A DNA stretch of 64,000 nt from JACVRW01 sp963819635 (GTDB lineage: Bacteria > Actinomycetota > Thermoleophilia > Solirubrobacterales > Thermoleophilaceae): positions 620,001 to 684,000 of the forward strand of contig CAWFWX010000003.1 in NCBI GenBank assembly GCA_963819635.1. Reading direction: 5' to 3'. The position numbers and the translations under genes are program-made. Numbering within the stretch: position 1 is the stretch's first letter; each line of letters opens with the position of its first letter. Of the stretch, positions 8,566-19,346 are shown piece by piece. Under the pieces are notes generated by a model, which was not told the DNA's origin, did no database searches, and saw only the letters and a program-made list of their open reading frames with translations.

Positions 8566-8991
8566 GTGTCGCAGGAGAGCATCGAACTGGTTCGCCGTCT
8601 CTATGCGGAGCTTGCGAGCGAGGGCTCCACGCAAGATTTCGAGGAGCGTCTGACCGATGACGCTCTCGCTCGTTTCCTGGATCCGGTGATCGAGTGGACC
8701 CCGGTGGCTCACTCGTTGCTTGCCGTCGACAGCTACCGGGGCTTTGACGGCGTCCGGCGGTTCTGGCGCGAGTTTCTCTCTGCCTGGGAGACCTACAGGG
8801 TTGAGCTGCTGAGGTTCGATGACACCGGCGATCAGGTGGCGGTCGTCGTACACATCGTCGGCCGGACGCACGAGCTCGAAGTCGATGAGACTCGATCGTC
8901 GCTCTTGACCGTCCGCGATGGGCGGGTCGTCCGCGTCCAATCCTTTGCTGACCCGGAGGGTGCACGCGAGGCCGCCGGGTTGTCGTCTTAG
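8566..8991 (+). CDS. SnoaL/NTF2-like domain protein
   Basis: 141 aa, GTG start placed exactly after the TAG of the preceding gene (zero spacing), reading VSQESIELVRRLYAEL. It has the same fold as its neighbours but a longer first loop (LASEGSTQDFEERLTDDALARF). The C-terminal strand GRVVRVQSFADPEGAREAAGL matches the family end. It is the last member of the cluster and is followed by a convergent GNAT gene. Function unknown. Confidence 0.8.
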   Translation: MSQESIELVRRLYAELASEGSTQDFEERLTDDALARFLDPVIEWTPVAHSLLAVDSYRGFDGVRRFWREFLSAWETYRVELLRFDDTGDQVAVVVHIVGRTHELEVDETRSSLLTVRDGRVVRVQSFADPEGAREAAGLSS

Positions 8992-9005
8992 CCTCGGCCG
9001 CGGAG

Positions 9006-9611
9006 TCAGCGGTCGAGCGGCTTGACCAGCGCCACGAAGCCGGGAAGGCTGCGCGACGGCGCGCGGTAGGCGACCTCGTCGTAGCCGGCGGACGCGTACA
9101 GGGCGCGCGCGCCCTCGTTGTTCATCGTCGTGTCGAGGCTCACGGCGGGCAGGCCCTGCGCACGCGCCTCCCGCTCGGCCTCGGCCAGCAGCGCTCTGGC
9201 GGCGCCGCGGCGGCGGAACTCCGGGTCGGTCGCAAGGGCGTCGATGTAGAGCGAGTTGTCGCGCGGCCGAGGGCTCGCGCGGCCGCCGACCCAGTACAGC
9301 CGGAGCACCCCCGGCCAGCGCCAGAACGGGGTGCCGCGGAGGGTATGGCCGAGGTAGGCGTGCGAGCGGGCGCCGGCCTCGGCGACCGGGAACGCCGCCA
9401 TCGCGGCTGCCGAGCGGCCGTCGACCTCGACGAGCCAGGAGATCTCGCCGCTCGCCAGGTTGCCCGGCTCCGCGAATGCCCGCTCGAGGGTCGCGAGCGC
9501 TCGCTCTCGTCCACCCGAGAAGCGCATGTACATGTCCGGCGCGCTCTCGAACAGGAGCTGCGCCACCGCTGCCGCGTCCTCCTGACGCGCTTTGCGAACC
9601 CGCACCGGCAA
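9006..9611 (-). CDS. GNAT-family N-acetyltransferase
   Basis: 201 aa; start MPVRVRKARQEDAAAVAQLL. The GNAT core is visible: motif A is YIDALATDPEFRRRGAARALL (acetyl-CoA pyrophosphate loop RRRGAA), and motif B is GLPAVSLDTTMNNEGARALYASAGY. The acceptor substrate cannot be predicted. It is divergent from argH with 21 nt between start codons, so the two promoters must overlap each other's 5' regions. Confidence 0.85.
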   Translation of the reverse strand: MPVRVRKARQEDAAAVAQLLFESAPDMYMRFSGGRERALATLERAFAEPGNLASGEISWLVEVDGRSAAAMAAFPVAEAGARSHAYLGHTLRGTPFWRWPGVLRLYWVGGRASPRPRDNSLYIDALATDPEFRRRGAARALLAEAEREARAQGLPAVSLDTTMNNEGARALYASAGYDEVAYRAPSRSLPGFVALVKPLDR

Positions 9612-9632
9612 CAGCCTAAACTCCCGCCCGCC

Positions 9633-11003
9633 ATGGGCCGATTCCGTGACCCTCAGGACCCGCTCTTCCAGGCGCTCAACTCGTCGATCCGCTTCGACTA
9701 CCGGCTGGCGCCCTACGACCTCGAGCAGTCACGCGCGCACGCACGGATGCTGGCGCGCAGCGCGATCATCAGCGACGAGGACCTCGAGGCGCTCGAGCGC
9801 GGCCTCGACGCGGTGCGCGCCGAGATCGATGCCGACACGTTCGTGGTCGCGGAGGACGACGAGGACATCCACATGGCGATCGAGCGGCGCCTCACCGAGG
9901 TCGCCGGACCGGTGGGCGGCAAGCTCCACACGGCGCGCTCGCGGAACGACCAGGTGGCCACCGACGTGGCCATGCTCGTGCGTGCGCACAGCCTGGACGC
10001 GATGGAGCTGCTCCAGAAGCTGATGGCCACGCTCGTGGCGCTCGCGGAGCGCCACTTCGACTGGCGCATGCCCGGTTACACGCACCTCCAGCGGGCGCAG
10101 CCGGTCTACCTCTCGCATCACCTGCTGGCGTACTTCTGGAAGTTCCGCAGGGACCTCCAGCGCTTCAACTTCTGCATGACGGCCACGGACGACCTGCCGC
10201 TGGGCGCCGGCGCGCTCGCCGGGGTGAACTTCGACACGAGCCGCATGTTCGTGGCCCAGGAGCTCGGCTTCGGCGGCATCTCGGAGAACTCGCTCGACGC
10301 GGTCTCGAACCGCGATTTCGTGCTCGACTACCTGTCGGCGGCGGCCACCTGCGCCACGCACCTGTCGCAGCTCGGCGCCGAGATCGTGCTCTGGTCCACA
10401 CAGGAGTTCGGCTTCTGCGAGGTGGCCGACGCGTTCTCGTCGGGCTCGAGCCTCATGCCGCAGAAGAAGAACCCGGACGCCGCCGAGCTGCTCCGCGCGA
10501 AGGCGCCGCGCCTGGCGGGCCACCTGACCACCCTCCACGGCGTACTCCACGGCCTGCCGCTCACCTACAACAAGGACCTGCAGGAGGACAAGGAGCCGCT
10601 CTTCGACGCGATCGACACGATCGAGCTGTCCCTGCGCGTGGCCGCCGAGATGCTCGAGGGAATCGAGTTCAATCGCGAGCGGATGGAGGCGGCGGCGTCG
10701 GACGAGTTCATCGCGGCCACCGACGTGGCGGACCTGCTGGTTCGCCGCGGCGTCCCGTTCCGCGAGGCGCACGGAATCGTCGGCGGCCTGGTACGGGCGG
10801 CGGTCGACCGCGACAAGAAGCTGTCGGAGCTCTCCGAGGACGAGCTCCAGGAGCTGGCGCCTCAGCTCGACGGCCAGTTCTACGAGCTGCTCGACGAGGG
10901 CTCGTGGCTCGAGTCGAAGGTGTCGGACGGCGGCACGGCGACGTCTCGCGTCCGCGACCAGCTGGCTCAGGCGCGCCAGGTGCTGCGCGAGGCGAGCGGG
11001 TGA
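9633..11003 (+). CDS. argH: argininosuccinate lyase
   Basis: Cleaves argininosuccinate to arginine and fumarate, the last step of arginine synthesis. The ATG giving MGRFRDPQDPLFQAL is chosen; the open frame upstream overlaps the divergent GNAT gene. 456 aa, normal length. The fumarase/aspartase superfamily signature GSSLMPQKKNPD occurs near residues 271-282 and contains the mobile catalytic serine loop. HTARSRNDQVATD and TAxxxLPLGAGALAG-type segments also match ArgH. No other arg genes are nearby. It is followed by an overlapping DNA glycosylase gene. Confidence 0.95.
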   Translation: MGRFRDPQDPLFQALNSSIRFDYRLAPYDLEQSRAHARMLARSAIISDEDLEALERGLDAVRAEIDADTFVVAEDDEDIHMAIERRLTEVAGPVGGKLHTARSRNDQVATDVAMLVRAHSLDAMELLQKLMATLVALAERHFDWRMPGYTHLQRAQPVYLSHHLLAYFWKFRRDLQRFNFCMTATDDLPLGAGALAGVNFDTSRMFVAQELGFGGISENSLDAVSNRDFVLDYLSAAATCATHLSQLGAEIVLWSTQEFGFCEVADAFSSGSSLMPQKKNPDAAELLRAKAPRLAGHLTTLHGVLHGLPLTYNKDLQEDKEPLFDAIDTIELSLRVAAEMLEGIEFNRERMEAAASDEFIAATDVADLLVRRGVPFREAHGIVGGLVRAAVDRDKKLSELSEDELQELAPQLDGQFYELLDEGSWLESKVSDGGTATSRVRDQLAQARQVLREASG

Positions 11004-11596
11004 GGCTCGGTCAGGGCTTCTACGCGCGCTCGGTGCACGACGTGGCGCGCGACCTCGTCGGCTGCGTCGTCCGACACGGCGAGACGGCCGGACGCATCGT
11101 CGAGACCGAGAGCTACCACATGGAGGAGCCCGCGTGCCACGCGTACGCCGGGGTCACGGAGCGCACCCGCACGCTCTTCGGCGAGCCTGGGCACGCGTAC
11201 GTGTACTTCTCCTACGGGATCCACTCGCTGCTGAACGCGGTGGCCGAGGAGGCCGGGGTGGGGGCCGCGGTGCTGATCAGGGCGCTCGAGCCGGTGGACG
11301 GGCTGGAGGTCATGCGCGAGCGGCGAGGCGTGATGCTCGATGAGGAGCTCTGCTCGGGCCCCGGCAAGCTCACCCAGGCGCTCGGCATCGGGCTGTCGCT
11401 CAATGGCAGCTCGCTCGTTGACGGGCCGATCGACGTGCTCACGCGCGAGCCGGGCTCGCGCGAGCCTCACGTGGTGATCGGCGAGCGGATCGGGATCACC
11501 AAGGCGGCCGAGCTGCCCTGGCGGTTCTGCGACGCGGACTCGCGCCACGTCTCCCGGCCATGGCCGGCGGCGATGCGCTCGCCGCGGGCCGCCTAG
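11000..11596 (+). CDS. 3-methyladenine DNA glycosylase (AAG/MPG family)
   Basis: Excises alkylated purines to begin base excision repair. The GTG start overlaps the argH stop by 4 nt (GTGA); 198 aa, typical of bacterial MPG. It has FYARSVHDVARDLVG, the catalytic-pocket segment RIVETESYHMEEPACHAYAG (Glu activates water, Tyr intercalates), YVYFSYGIHSLLNAV and GPGKLTQALGI. Its last 4 bases overlap the end of the convergent penicillin-binding protein gene. Confidence 0.92.
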   Translation: MRLGQGFYARSVHDVARDLVGCVVRHGETAGRIVETESYHMEEPACHAYAGVTERTRTLFGEPGHAYVYFSYGIHSLLNAVAEEAGVGAAVLIRALEPVDGLEVMRERRGVMLDEELCSGPGKLTQALGIGLSLNGSSLVDGPIDVLTREPGSREPHVVIGERIGITKAAELPWRFCDADSRHVSRPWPAAMRSPRAA

Positions 11597-13977
11597 CCCG
11601 GGTCGCCCGGGCCCACGCCACCGCCGGCCCCGCCGCCACCGCCGCTGGGCGGCTCGGTCGGCGCGGGCGCTGGGGTGGGCGCCGCCTCCGGCGCGGGCGC
11701 CGGATCCTGCGGGTCGGGCTGGCCCTGCGTTCCTCCGCCGCCCTGATCCTGCTCTTCGCCCGTCTCGGGCGCGTCCGGGGCTGCCTGCTCGGCGGGCGGG
11801 ACGTCGGAGGGTGCGATCGGGATCGCCGGTGAGACGCCCTCTTCGGTGCCATCGTCCTTGTTCGCGCCGCGCTCGAGCCGGCGCTGCTCGCGAAGCTCGA
11901 GCCAGGACGACATGAAGTCATGGAAGATCTCAGCGGGGAAGGTGCCGCCCGCGACCGGGCCGCCCGCGTGCTCGTACTCCATCGGCTGCAGCTTGTCGGC
12001 GTAGCCGACCCAGATGGCGACGGTGATGTCATCGTTGCCGCCCGCGAACCAGGCGTCGCCGTAGTTCTCGGTCGTCCCGGTCTTGCCCCAGATGAACTCG
12101 TCGCCGACCTGGGCGGCCTTGCCGGTGCCGCTCGAGACGACGAGCCCGAGCATGTCCTTCTCGAGCTGGGCGACCTCGGCCGGGAGCACGCGCTCCTCGA
12201 CCTTCTTGTTCTCCGTGACCTTGCCCTCGCCCTCCTGGACGCTCTGGATCGCCACGGGACCGGTGTCGCCGGGCGCGAGCGAGCCGGAGACCCGCACCCC
12301 GTCATTCGCCAGGGTCGAGTAGGCGTAGGCCATCTCGAGCGGGGTGACGCCCTCCGTGAGGCCGCCGAGCAGCATCGCGGGGTTCGTGGAGACCTTCGTG
12401 CGGATGCCCATCTCCTGCGCAAGTGCGGCCACCCGCTTCGGCTTGACCTTCATGCCGAGCTGCGCGAACACGGAGTTGTCGGAGGTCGCAGTGGCCGACC
12501 ACAGCGAGGCTGCGCCGAGGTACGAGTTCTCGTAGTTGTTGGCCTCGAATATCTCAGGGCCCTTCTTGCCCTCGAACGGGATCCGCTGCGGCGCGGACGT
12601 CCACGTGCTGTTCGGGTCGATCCCGTCCTCGAGCGCCCGAGCGAGGATGAAGGGCTTGAACGAGGAGCCGGGCTGGCGGTGGCCGTTCGTGGCGAGGTTG
12701 AACGGCCGCGCGTTGAAGTCCGAGCCGCCGACCATCGCGCGCACCTCGCCGGTGCTGTTCTTGATCGCCACGAGCGCAGCGTCAGGCCCGACGCCCGCCA
12801 GGCGGCCCACGATCGCGCTCTCGGCGGCGTCCTGGAGCTCCGGATCGATCGTGGTGCGGACCTTCAGGCCGCCCGCGAAGACCTTGCCCGGCCGGTACTG
12901 GTCGAGTAGGTGCTCCGTCATCCAGCTCGTGAAGTACGGCTCCTGCGACTCGGTGTTCGGCGGGTCCACGTCGTCCTCGGCGGGGAGGCTCTGCCGGATC
13001 GCCTCGTCGTACTGCGCCTGCGTGATCGCCTTCGTCTCGAGCATGCGTTCGAGCACCAGGTTGCGCCGGGTCCTGGCGGCCTTCGGGTGTGCGATCGGGT
13101 CGTACATGCTCGGTGAGGCGATCATCCCGGCGAGGAGCGCGGCCTCGTGCGGCGCCACATCGACGGCCTCGCGGGCGTCGGGGTCCTGCTGCTCCTCGAC
13201 GACCGGCGGCGTGTAGCTCACGCCCGCGTCGTCGGCGCCGGCGCGCTCATCCGGCTCGTCGCCGTCGCCGAAGTAGGTGCGCACCGCCGCCTCGATCCCG
13301 TAGGCGCCGTTGCCGAAGTAGACCGTGTTGAGGTACTGCGTGAGGATCTTCTCCTTGGGCCACTGGCGCTCGAGGTGGTACGCGAGCGCCGCCTCGCGGA
13401 GCTTCTGGAACACCGAGCGGTTGCCCTGTGCGTCCAGCGCGTTCTTCACGAACTGCTGGGTGATCGTGGACCCTCCCTGGGCCGCCCGGCGCTGCAGGAC
13501 GTCCTGTCCGAGCGCTCGCGCGATGCCCGTGTAGTCCACTCCCTTGTGGCTGTAGAAGCGGCGGTCTTCGATCGCGATGACGGCGTTCTTCACGTTCGGC
13601 GAGATCTCGCCCTCGCCGATCAGGATGCGGTTCTGGTTGCCGGTGAGCTTGGCGATCTGCTGGCAAGGAGCCTTGTCGAACTCCTTGCAGCCCCAGCTGT
13701 CGGCGTACAGGACCGAGTTCTCGGCCCTGTTGTACTGGGCGCGGTTCTCGAGGCTGGGGAGGTCGCTGGCGACCGCCATGAGCATCCCGAAGACGGTCGA
13801 GATCACCGCCAGCACCGACAGCCCGCTCAGCACCAGCGCCAGGCGGAGCTTCTTCAGCTTCGGCTTGGCCGCCGGGGGCCCGGCTCCGTTCGTCTGTGCG
13901 GGCACGCCGTTCGAGCGCTGGAAGCGCTCGCTGCGCGTGGCAGTCGGATGGATGATCGGCGTAGGCGGATCGGGCAT
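11593..13977 (-). CDS. class A penicillin-binding protein (transglycosylase/transpeptidase)
   Basis: Bifunctional peptidoglycan synthase, 794 aa. There is a short cytoplasmic tail, then one membrane anchor (about residues 44-72). The GT51 glycosyltransferase domain has IAIEDRRFYSHKGVDY (catalytic Glu) and GGSTITQQFVKN. The transpeptidase domain has the acyl-serine motif SSFK in QPGSSFKPF, the SDN motif in ATSDNSVF and KTGT in WGKTGTTENYG. The last 70 residues are a low-complexity Pro/Gly/Glu tail, presumably in the wall space. Divergent from tyrS with 65 nt between starts. Confidence 0.94.
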   Translation of the reverse strand: MPDPPTPIIHPTATRSERFQRSNGVPAQTNGAGPPAAKPKLKKLRLALVLSGLSVLAVISTVFGMLMAVASDLPSLENRAQYNRAENSVLYADSWGCKEFDKAPCQQIAKLTGNQNRILIGEGEISPNVKNAVIAIEDRRFYSHKGVDYTGIARALGQDVLQRRAAQGGSTITQQFVKNALDAQGNRSVFQKLREAALAYHLERQWPKEKILTQYLNTVYFGNGAYGIEAAVRTYFGDGDEPDERAGADDAGVSYTPPVVEEQQDPDAREAVDVAPHEAALLAGMIASPSMYDPIAHPKAARTRRNLVLERMLETKAITQAQYDEAIRQSLPAEDDVDPPNTESQEPYFTSWMTEHLLDQYRPGKVFAGGLKVRTTIDPELQDAAESAIVGRLAGVGPDAALVAIKNSTGEVRAMVGGSDFNARPFNLATNGHRQPGSSFKPFILARALEDGIDPNSTWTSAPQRIPFEGKKGPEIFEANNYENSYLGAASLWSATATSDNSVFAQLGMKVKPKRVAALAQEMGIRTKVSTNPAMLLGGLTEGVTPLEMAYAYSTLANDGVRVSGSLAPGDTGPVAIQSVQEGEGKVTENKKVEERVLPAEVAQLEKDMLGLVVSSGTGKAAQVGDEFIWGKTGTTENYGDAWFAGGNDDITVAIWVGYADKLQPMEYEHAGGPVAGGTFPAEIFHDFMSSWLELREQRRLERGANKDDGTEEGVSPAIPIAPSDVPPAEQAAPDAPETGEEQDQGGGGTQGQPDPQDPAPAPEAAPTPAPAPTEPPSGGGGGAGGGVGPGDPG

Positions 13978-14042
13978 GACAACGGCACCCGTACAACGGC
14001 ACGGCGGGCGCGGGAGAAGGGGAAAACCCTAGCATTGGCCTC

Positions 14043-15203
14043 ATGACGGACTCGCCGGGCGAGGTAGCCCGCTTCCTCACCCGAAATGCCGTCGATGCGC
14101 TGCCGGACGGAGAGCTGGAGCGACAGCTCGCGAAGGGCCGTCCGCTTCGGGTGAAGCTGGGCGTGGACCCCACCACGCCGGACATCCATCTGGGCCACAC
14201 GGTGGTGCTGCGCAAGCTCCGCGAGTTTCAGGATCTCGGCCACACCGTGGTGCTGATCATCGGCGATTACACCGGGCGCGTGGGGGACCCGAGCGGCCGC
14301 TCCGCCACCCGGCCCTTCGTGGAGGGCGAGGAGATCGACCGCAACGCGGAGACCTACCAGCAGCAGGCGTTCAAGGTCCTCGACCGCGACCGGACCGAGG
14401 TGAGGCGGAACGGCGAGTGGCTCGACATGCCGGTGGAGGACCTCTTCCGGCTCGCGCGGGTGTCGACCGTCGCCCAGATCCTCGAGCGGGACGACTTCGC
14501 GAAGCGCTACGCGGCCGGCGAGCCGATCTCGATCCTCGAGCTCCTGTACCCGCTGCTCCAGGGGTACGACTCGGTGGCGATCCGCTCCGACGTCGAGCTC
14601 GGCGGGACGGACCAGAAGTTCAACATCCTTCTCGCGCGCGAGATACAGCGCGCCTACGGCGTGGACCCGCAGTCGATCCTCACCACGCCGATCCTGCCCG
14701 GGATCGACGGGGTCCAGAAGATGTCGAAGTCGCTGGGCAACTACGTGGGGCTGGACGAGCCGCCGGAGGAGATGTACGGGAAGCTGATGCGCGTCCCGGA
14801 CGACGCGATGCCGACGTACTACGCGCTGCTTCTGGACGAAGAGCCCCAGTCCGATCCCCGCGACGCAAAGCGGCACATGGCGTTCAAGCTCACCGAGCGC
14901 TACCACGGGACCGAAGCGGCCGCGCGGGCGCAGGATCGCTTCGACACCCTGCATGTCCGCCGAGAGCTGCCCGAGGAGATCGAGGAGTTCGCCTTCAGCT
15001 CGGACAACGGCGACGTGCACGTTCCAGCGCTCATGGCCGACGCTTTCGGGCTCTCCCGCTCGGAGGCGCGCCGCCTGCTCGGCCAAGGCGGCGTCAAGCT
15101 GGACGGGAAGGAGCTCGCTGCTCTCGACGTCCAGGCCGACGAGCTCGACGGCGCCGTGCTGCAGGTGGGGCGCCGGCGCTTCAAGAAGCTGCGCCAGGAG
15201 TGA
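14043..15203 (+). CDS. tyrS: tyrosyl-tRNA synthetase
   Basis: Class I synthetase charging tRNA-Tyr; 386 aa. The HIGH-type motif is HLGH in DIHLGHTVVLR (about residue 50), and KMSKS lies at residues 226-230 in QKMSKSLGN. An S4 RNA-binding domain forms the C terminus (LSRSEARRLLGQGGVKLDGK). The length and HLGH form suggest the TyrRS group with a shorter N terminus. It is the last protein gene before the rRNA operon, whose leader begins directly after its stop. Confidence 0.95.
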   Translation: MTDSPGEVARFLTRNAVDALPDGELERQLAKGRPLRVKLGVDPTTPDIHLGHTVVLRKLREFQDLGHTVVLIIGDYTGRVGDPSGRSATRPFVEGEEIDRNAETYQQQAFKVLDRDRTEVRRNGEWLDMPVEDLFRLARVSTVAQILERDDFAKRYAAGEPISILELLYPLLQGYDSVAIRSDVELGGTDQKFNILLAREIQRAYGVDPQSILTTPILPGIDGVQKMSKSLGNYVGLDEPPEEMYGKLMRVPDDAMPTYYALLLDEEPQSDPRDAKRHMAFKLTERYHGTEAAARAQDRFDTLHVRRELPEEIEEFAFSSDNGDVHVPALMADAFGLSRSEARRLLGQGGVKLDGKELAALDVQADELDGAVLQVGRRRFKKLRQE

Positions 15204-15486
15204 GGCGAGCCCCACTGGAGTGCTATATTCCTCCGTCGCGCTTCTACGCGTCGGTGGAAGCCCCACCCCTGAGGGCGCGCGGTCTTTGAAAACTCAGCAG
15301 TACGTGCGACCGACTATGTCGGTCGCGTCCAGGTTTGAACCCTTCTCGGGCCGCTTCGGCGATCCGCGAAGGGCCTGAATCAGTACCCGTCAAGTTGAGC
15401 AGGCCCGCAGGTGTACGCGGGAAGCTCACGAGACTTGACAGCTTTCCATGATCTGACAGTGGGCAGTTTGATACCCACGCCAGACT
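15204..15486 (+). promoter_or_regulatory. rRNA operon leader with pre-16S processing arm
   Basis: The 283 bases hold no coding frame of merit. A possible -10 box TATATT is at 15224-15229, without a convincing -35. The segment 15281-15308 (starting GGTCTTTGAAAACTCAGCAG) is complementary to 17139-17167 after the 16S gene, forming the long stem from which pre-16S RNA is cut, usually by RNase III. A local hairpin, GCGACCGA paired with TCGGTCGC, follows at 15306-15326. Promoter confidence is low; the processing stem is directly visible. Confidence 0.6.
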
Positions 15487-17317
<1,831 letters not shown>

Positions 17318-17854
17318 CGTCAAGATAATAAGGGCACACGGTGGATGCCTTGGCACTAGGAGTCGATGAAGGGCGTGGACGGCTGCGATAAGCCGCGGTT
17401 AGCTGCTGAACAGGCTTTGACCCGCGGATACCCGAATGGGGAAACCCGGCACCGGTAATGCGGTGTCACCGTACGCTGAATACATAGGCGTACGGAGGCA
17501 AGCGAGGGAACTGAAACATCTCAGTACCTCGAGGAAAGGAAATCAACCGAGACTCCGCGAGTAGTGGCGAGCGAAAGCGGACCAGCCTAAACCGGCTACG
17601 TGCAAGCGTGCAGGCGTTGCGTAACCGGGGTTGTAGGACAGGCCTCCCAGAGCTGCATCCCTGGGCGGGAGTTACAAAACCATTTGCTAGCCGAAGATCC
17701 GTGGAACACGGGCGCCACAGCGGGTAACAGCCCCGTAGGCGAAAGCGAATGGTCTCTCGAGCCTGTTCCTGAGTAGCACCACACCCGTGAAACGTGGTGC
17801 GAATCCGGGGGGACCACCCTCCAAGGCTAAGTACTCCCTAGTGACCGATAGCGG

Positions 17855-17890
<36 letters not shown>

Positions 17891-19346
17891 AAGGGGAGTG
17901 AAATAGTACCTGAAACCGCGTGCCTACAAGCGGTCGGAGCATTCTTCGGAATGTGACGGCGTGCTTTTTGCATAACGAGCCGGCGAGTTACTCGTCCCTG
18001 GCAAGGTTAAGCGATGAGCGGAGCCGCAGCGAAAGCGAGTCCGAATAGGGCGATTTAGTCAGAGGCGGTAGACCCGAAACTGAGCGAGCTACCCATGGGC
18101 AGGCTGAAGCGGGGGTAAGACCCCGTGGAGGGCCGAACCGACCTAGGTTGAAAACTGGGCGGATGACCTGTGGGTCGGAGTGAAAGGCTAATCAAGCTCA
18201 GAGATATCTGGTTCTCTCCGAAATATATTTAGGTATAGCCTCCGGCAATGCCTTGCGGCCGTAGAGCACTGTTTGGACTAGGGGCCCTACCAGGTTACCG
18301 ACTTCAGACAAACTCCGAAGACCGTTAGGTGTACCCGGGGAGTCAGCTTGTGGGGGATAAACTTCATAGGCGAAAGGGAAACAACCCAGACCGTCAGCTA
18401 AGGTCCCCAAGTGTTAGCTAAGTGGGAAACGATGTCCGAGTGCCGAGACAACCAGGAGGTTGGCTTAGAGGCAGCCACCCTTGAAAGAGTGCGTAACAGC
18501 TCACTGGTCAAGTGTTCGGGCGCGGAAAATGTAACGGGGCTCAAGCTAACCACCGAAGCTACGGGTGTACGCGATCCTTCGGGATCACGTGCGCGGTAGG
18601 AGAGCGTTCTGAAGCTAGTGAAGCGGCGGGGGAACCCAGCCGTGGAGGCTTCAGAAGTGAGAATGCCGGCGTGAGTAACGAAAGAGAGGTGAGAATCCTC
18701 TCCGCCAATTGTCCAAGGTTTCCTGAGCAACGTTCTTCGGCTCAGGGTCAGTCGGGACCTAAGGCGAGGCCGAAAGGCGTAGTCGATGGCCAACGGGTTG
18801 ATATTCCCGTACCACGTCTGTCCGCTATCACCGATGGGGGGACGAGGAAGGCTAAGGGAACCCCGCCGACGGTAGAGCGGGGGTAAGTGTGTAGCCAGAG
18901 CTCCTAGGAAAATCCGGGAGCTCGTTACGGTGAGGCACGATGCCAGCTGGCCGGAAGGCCGGCGAGTCCCTGACGCCATACCTCCGAGAAAAGCCTCTAG
19001 GGAGGACAGTTCGTGCCCGTACCAAAACCGACACAGGTGGACAAGTAGAGAATACTAAGGTGATCGAGATAACCCTCGTTAAGGAACTCGGCAAAATGGC
19101 TCCGTAACTTCGGGAGAAGGAGCGCCCCGATAAGGTGAAGGTCATACGACCGGAGCCTGAGGGGGCCGCAGTGAATTGGCCCAACCGACTGTTTACCAAA
19201 AACACAGGTCTCTGCTAAGTCGCAAGACGACGTATAGGGGCTGACGCCTGCCCGGTGCCGGAAGGTTACGTGGAGGGGTTAGCCGTCTTCGGACGGCGAA
19301 GCTCTGAAACTAAGCCCCGGTAAACGGCGGCGGTAACTATAACCGT

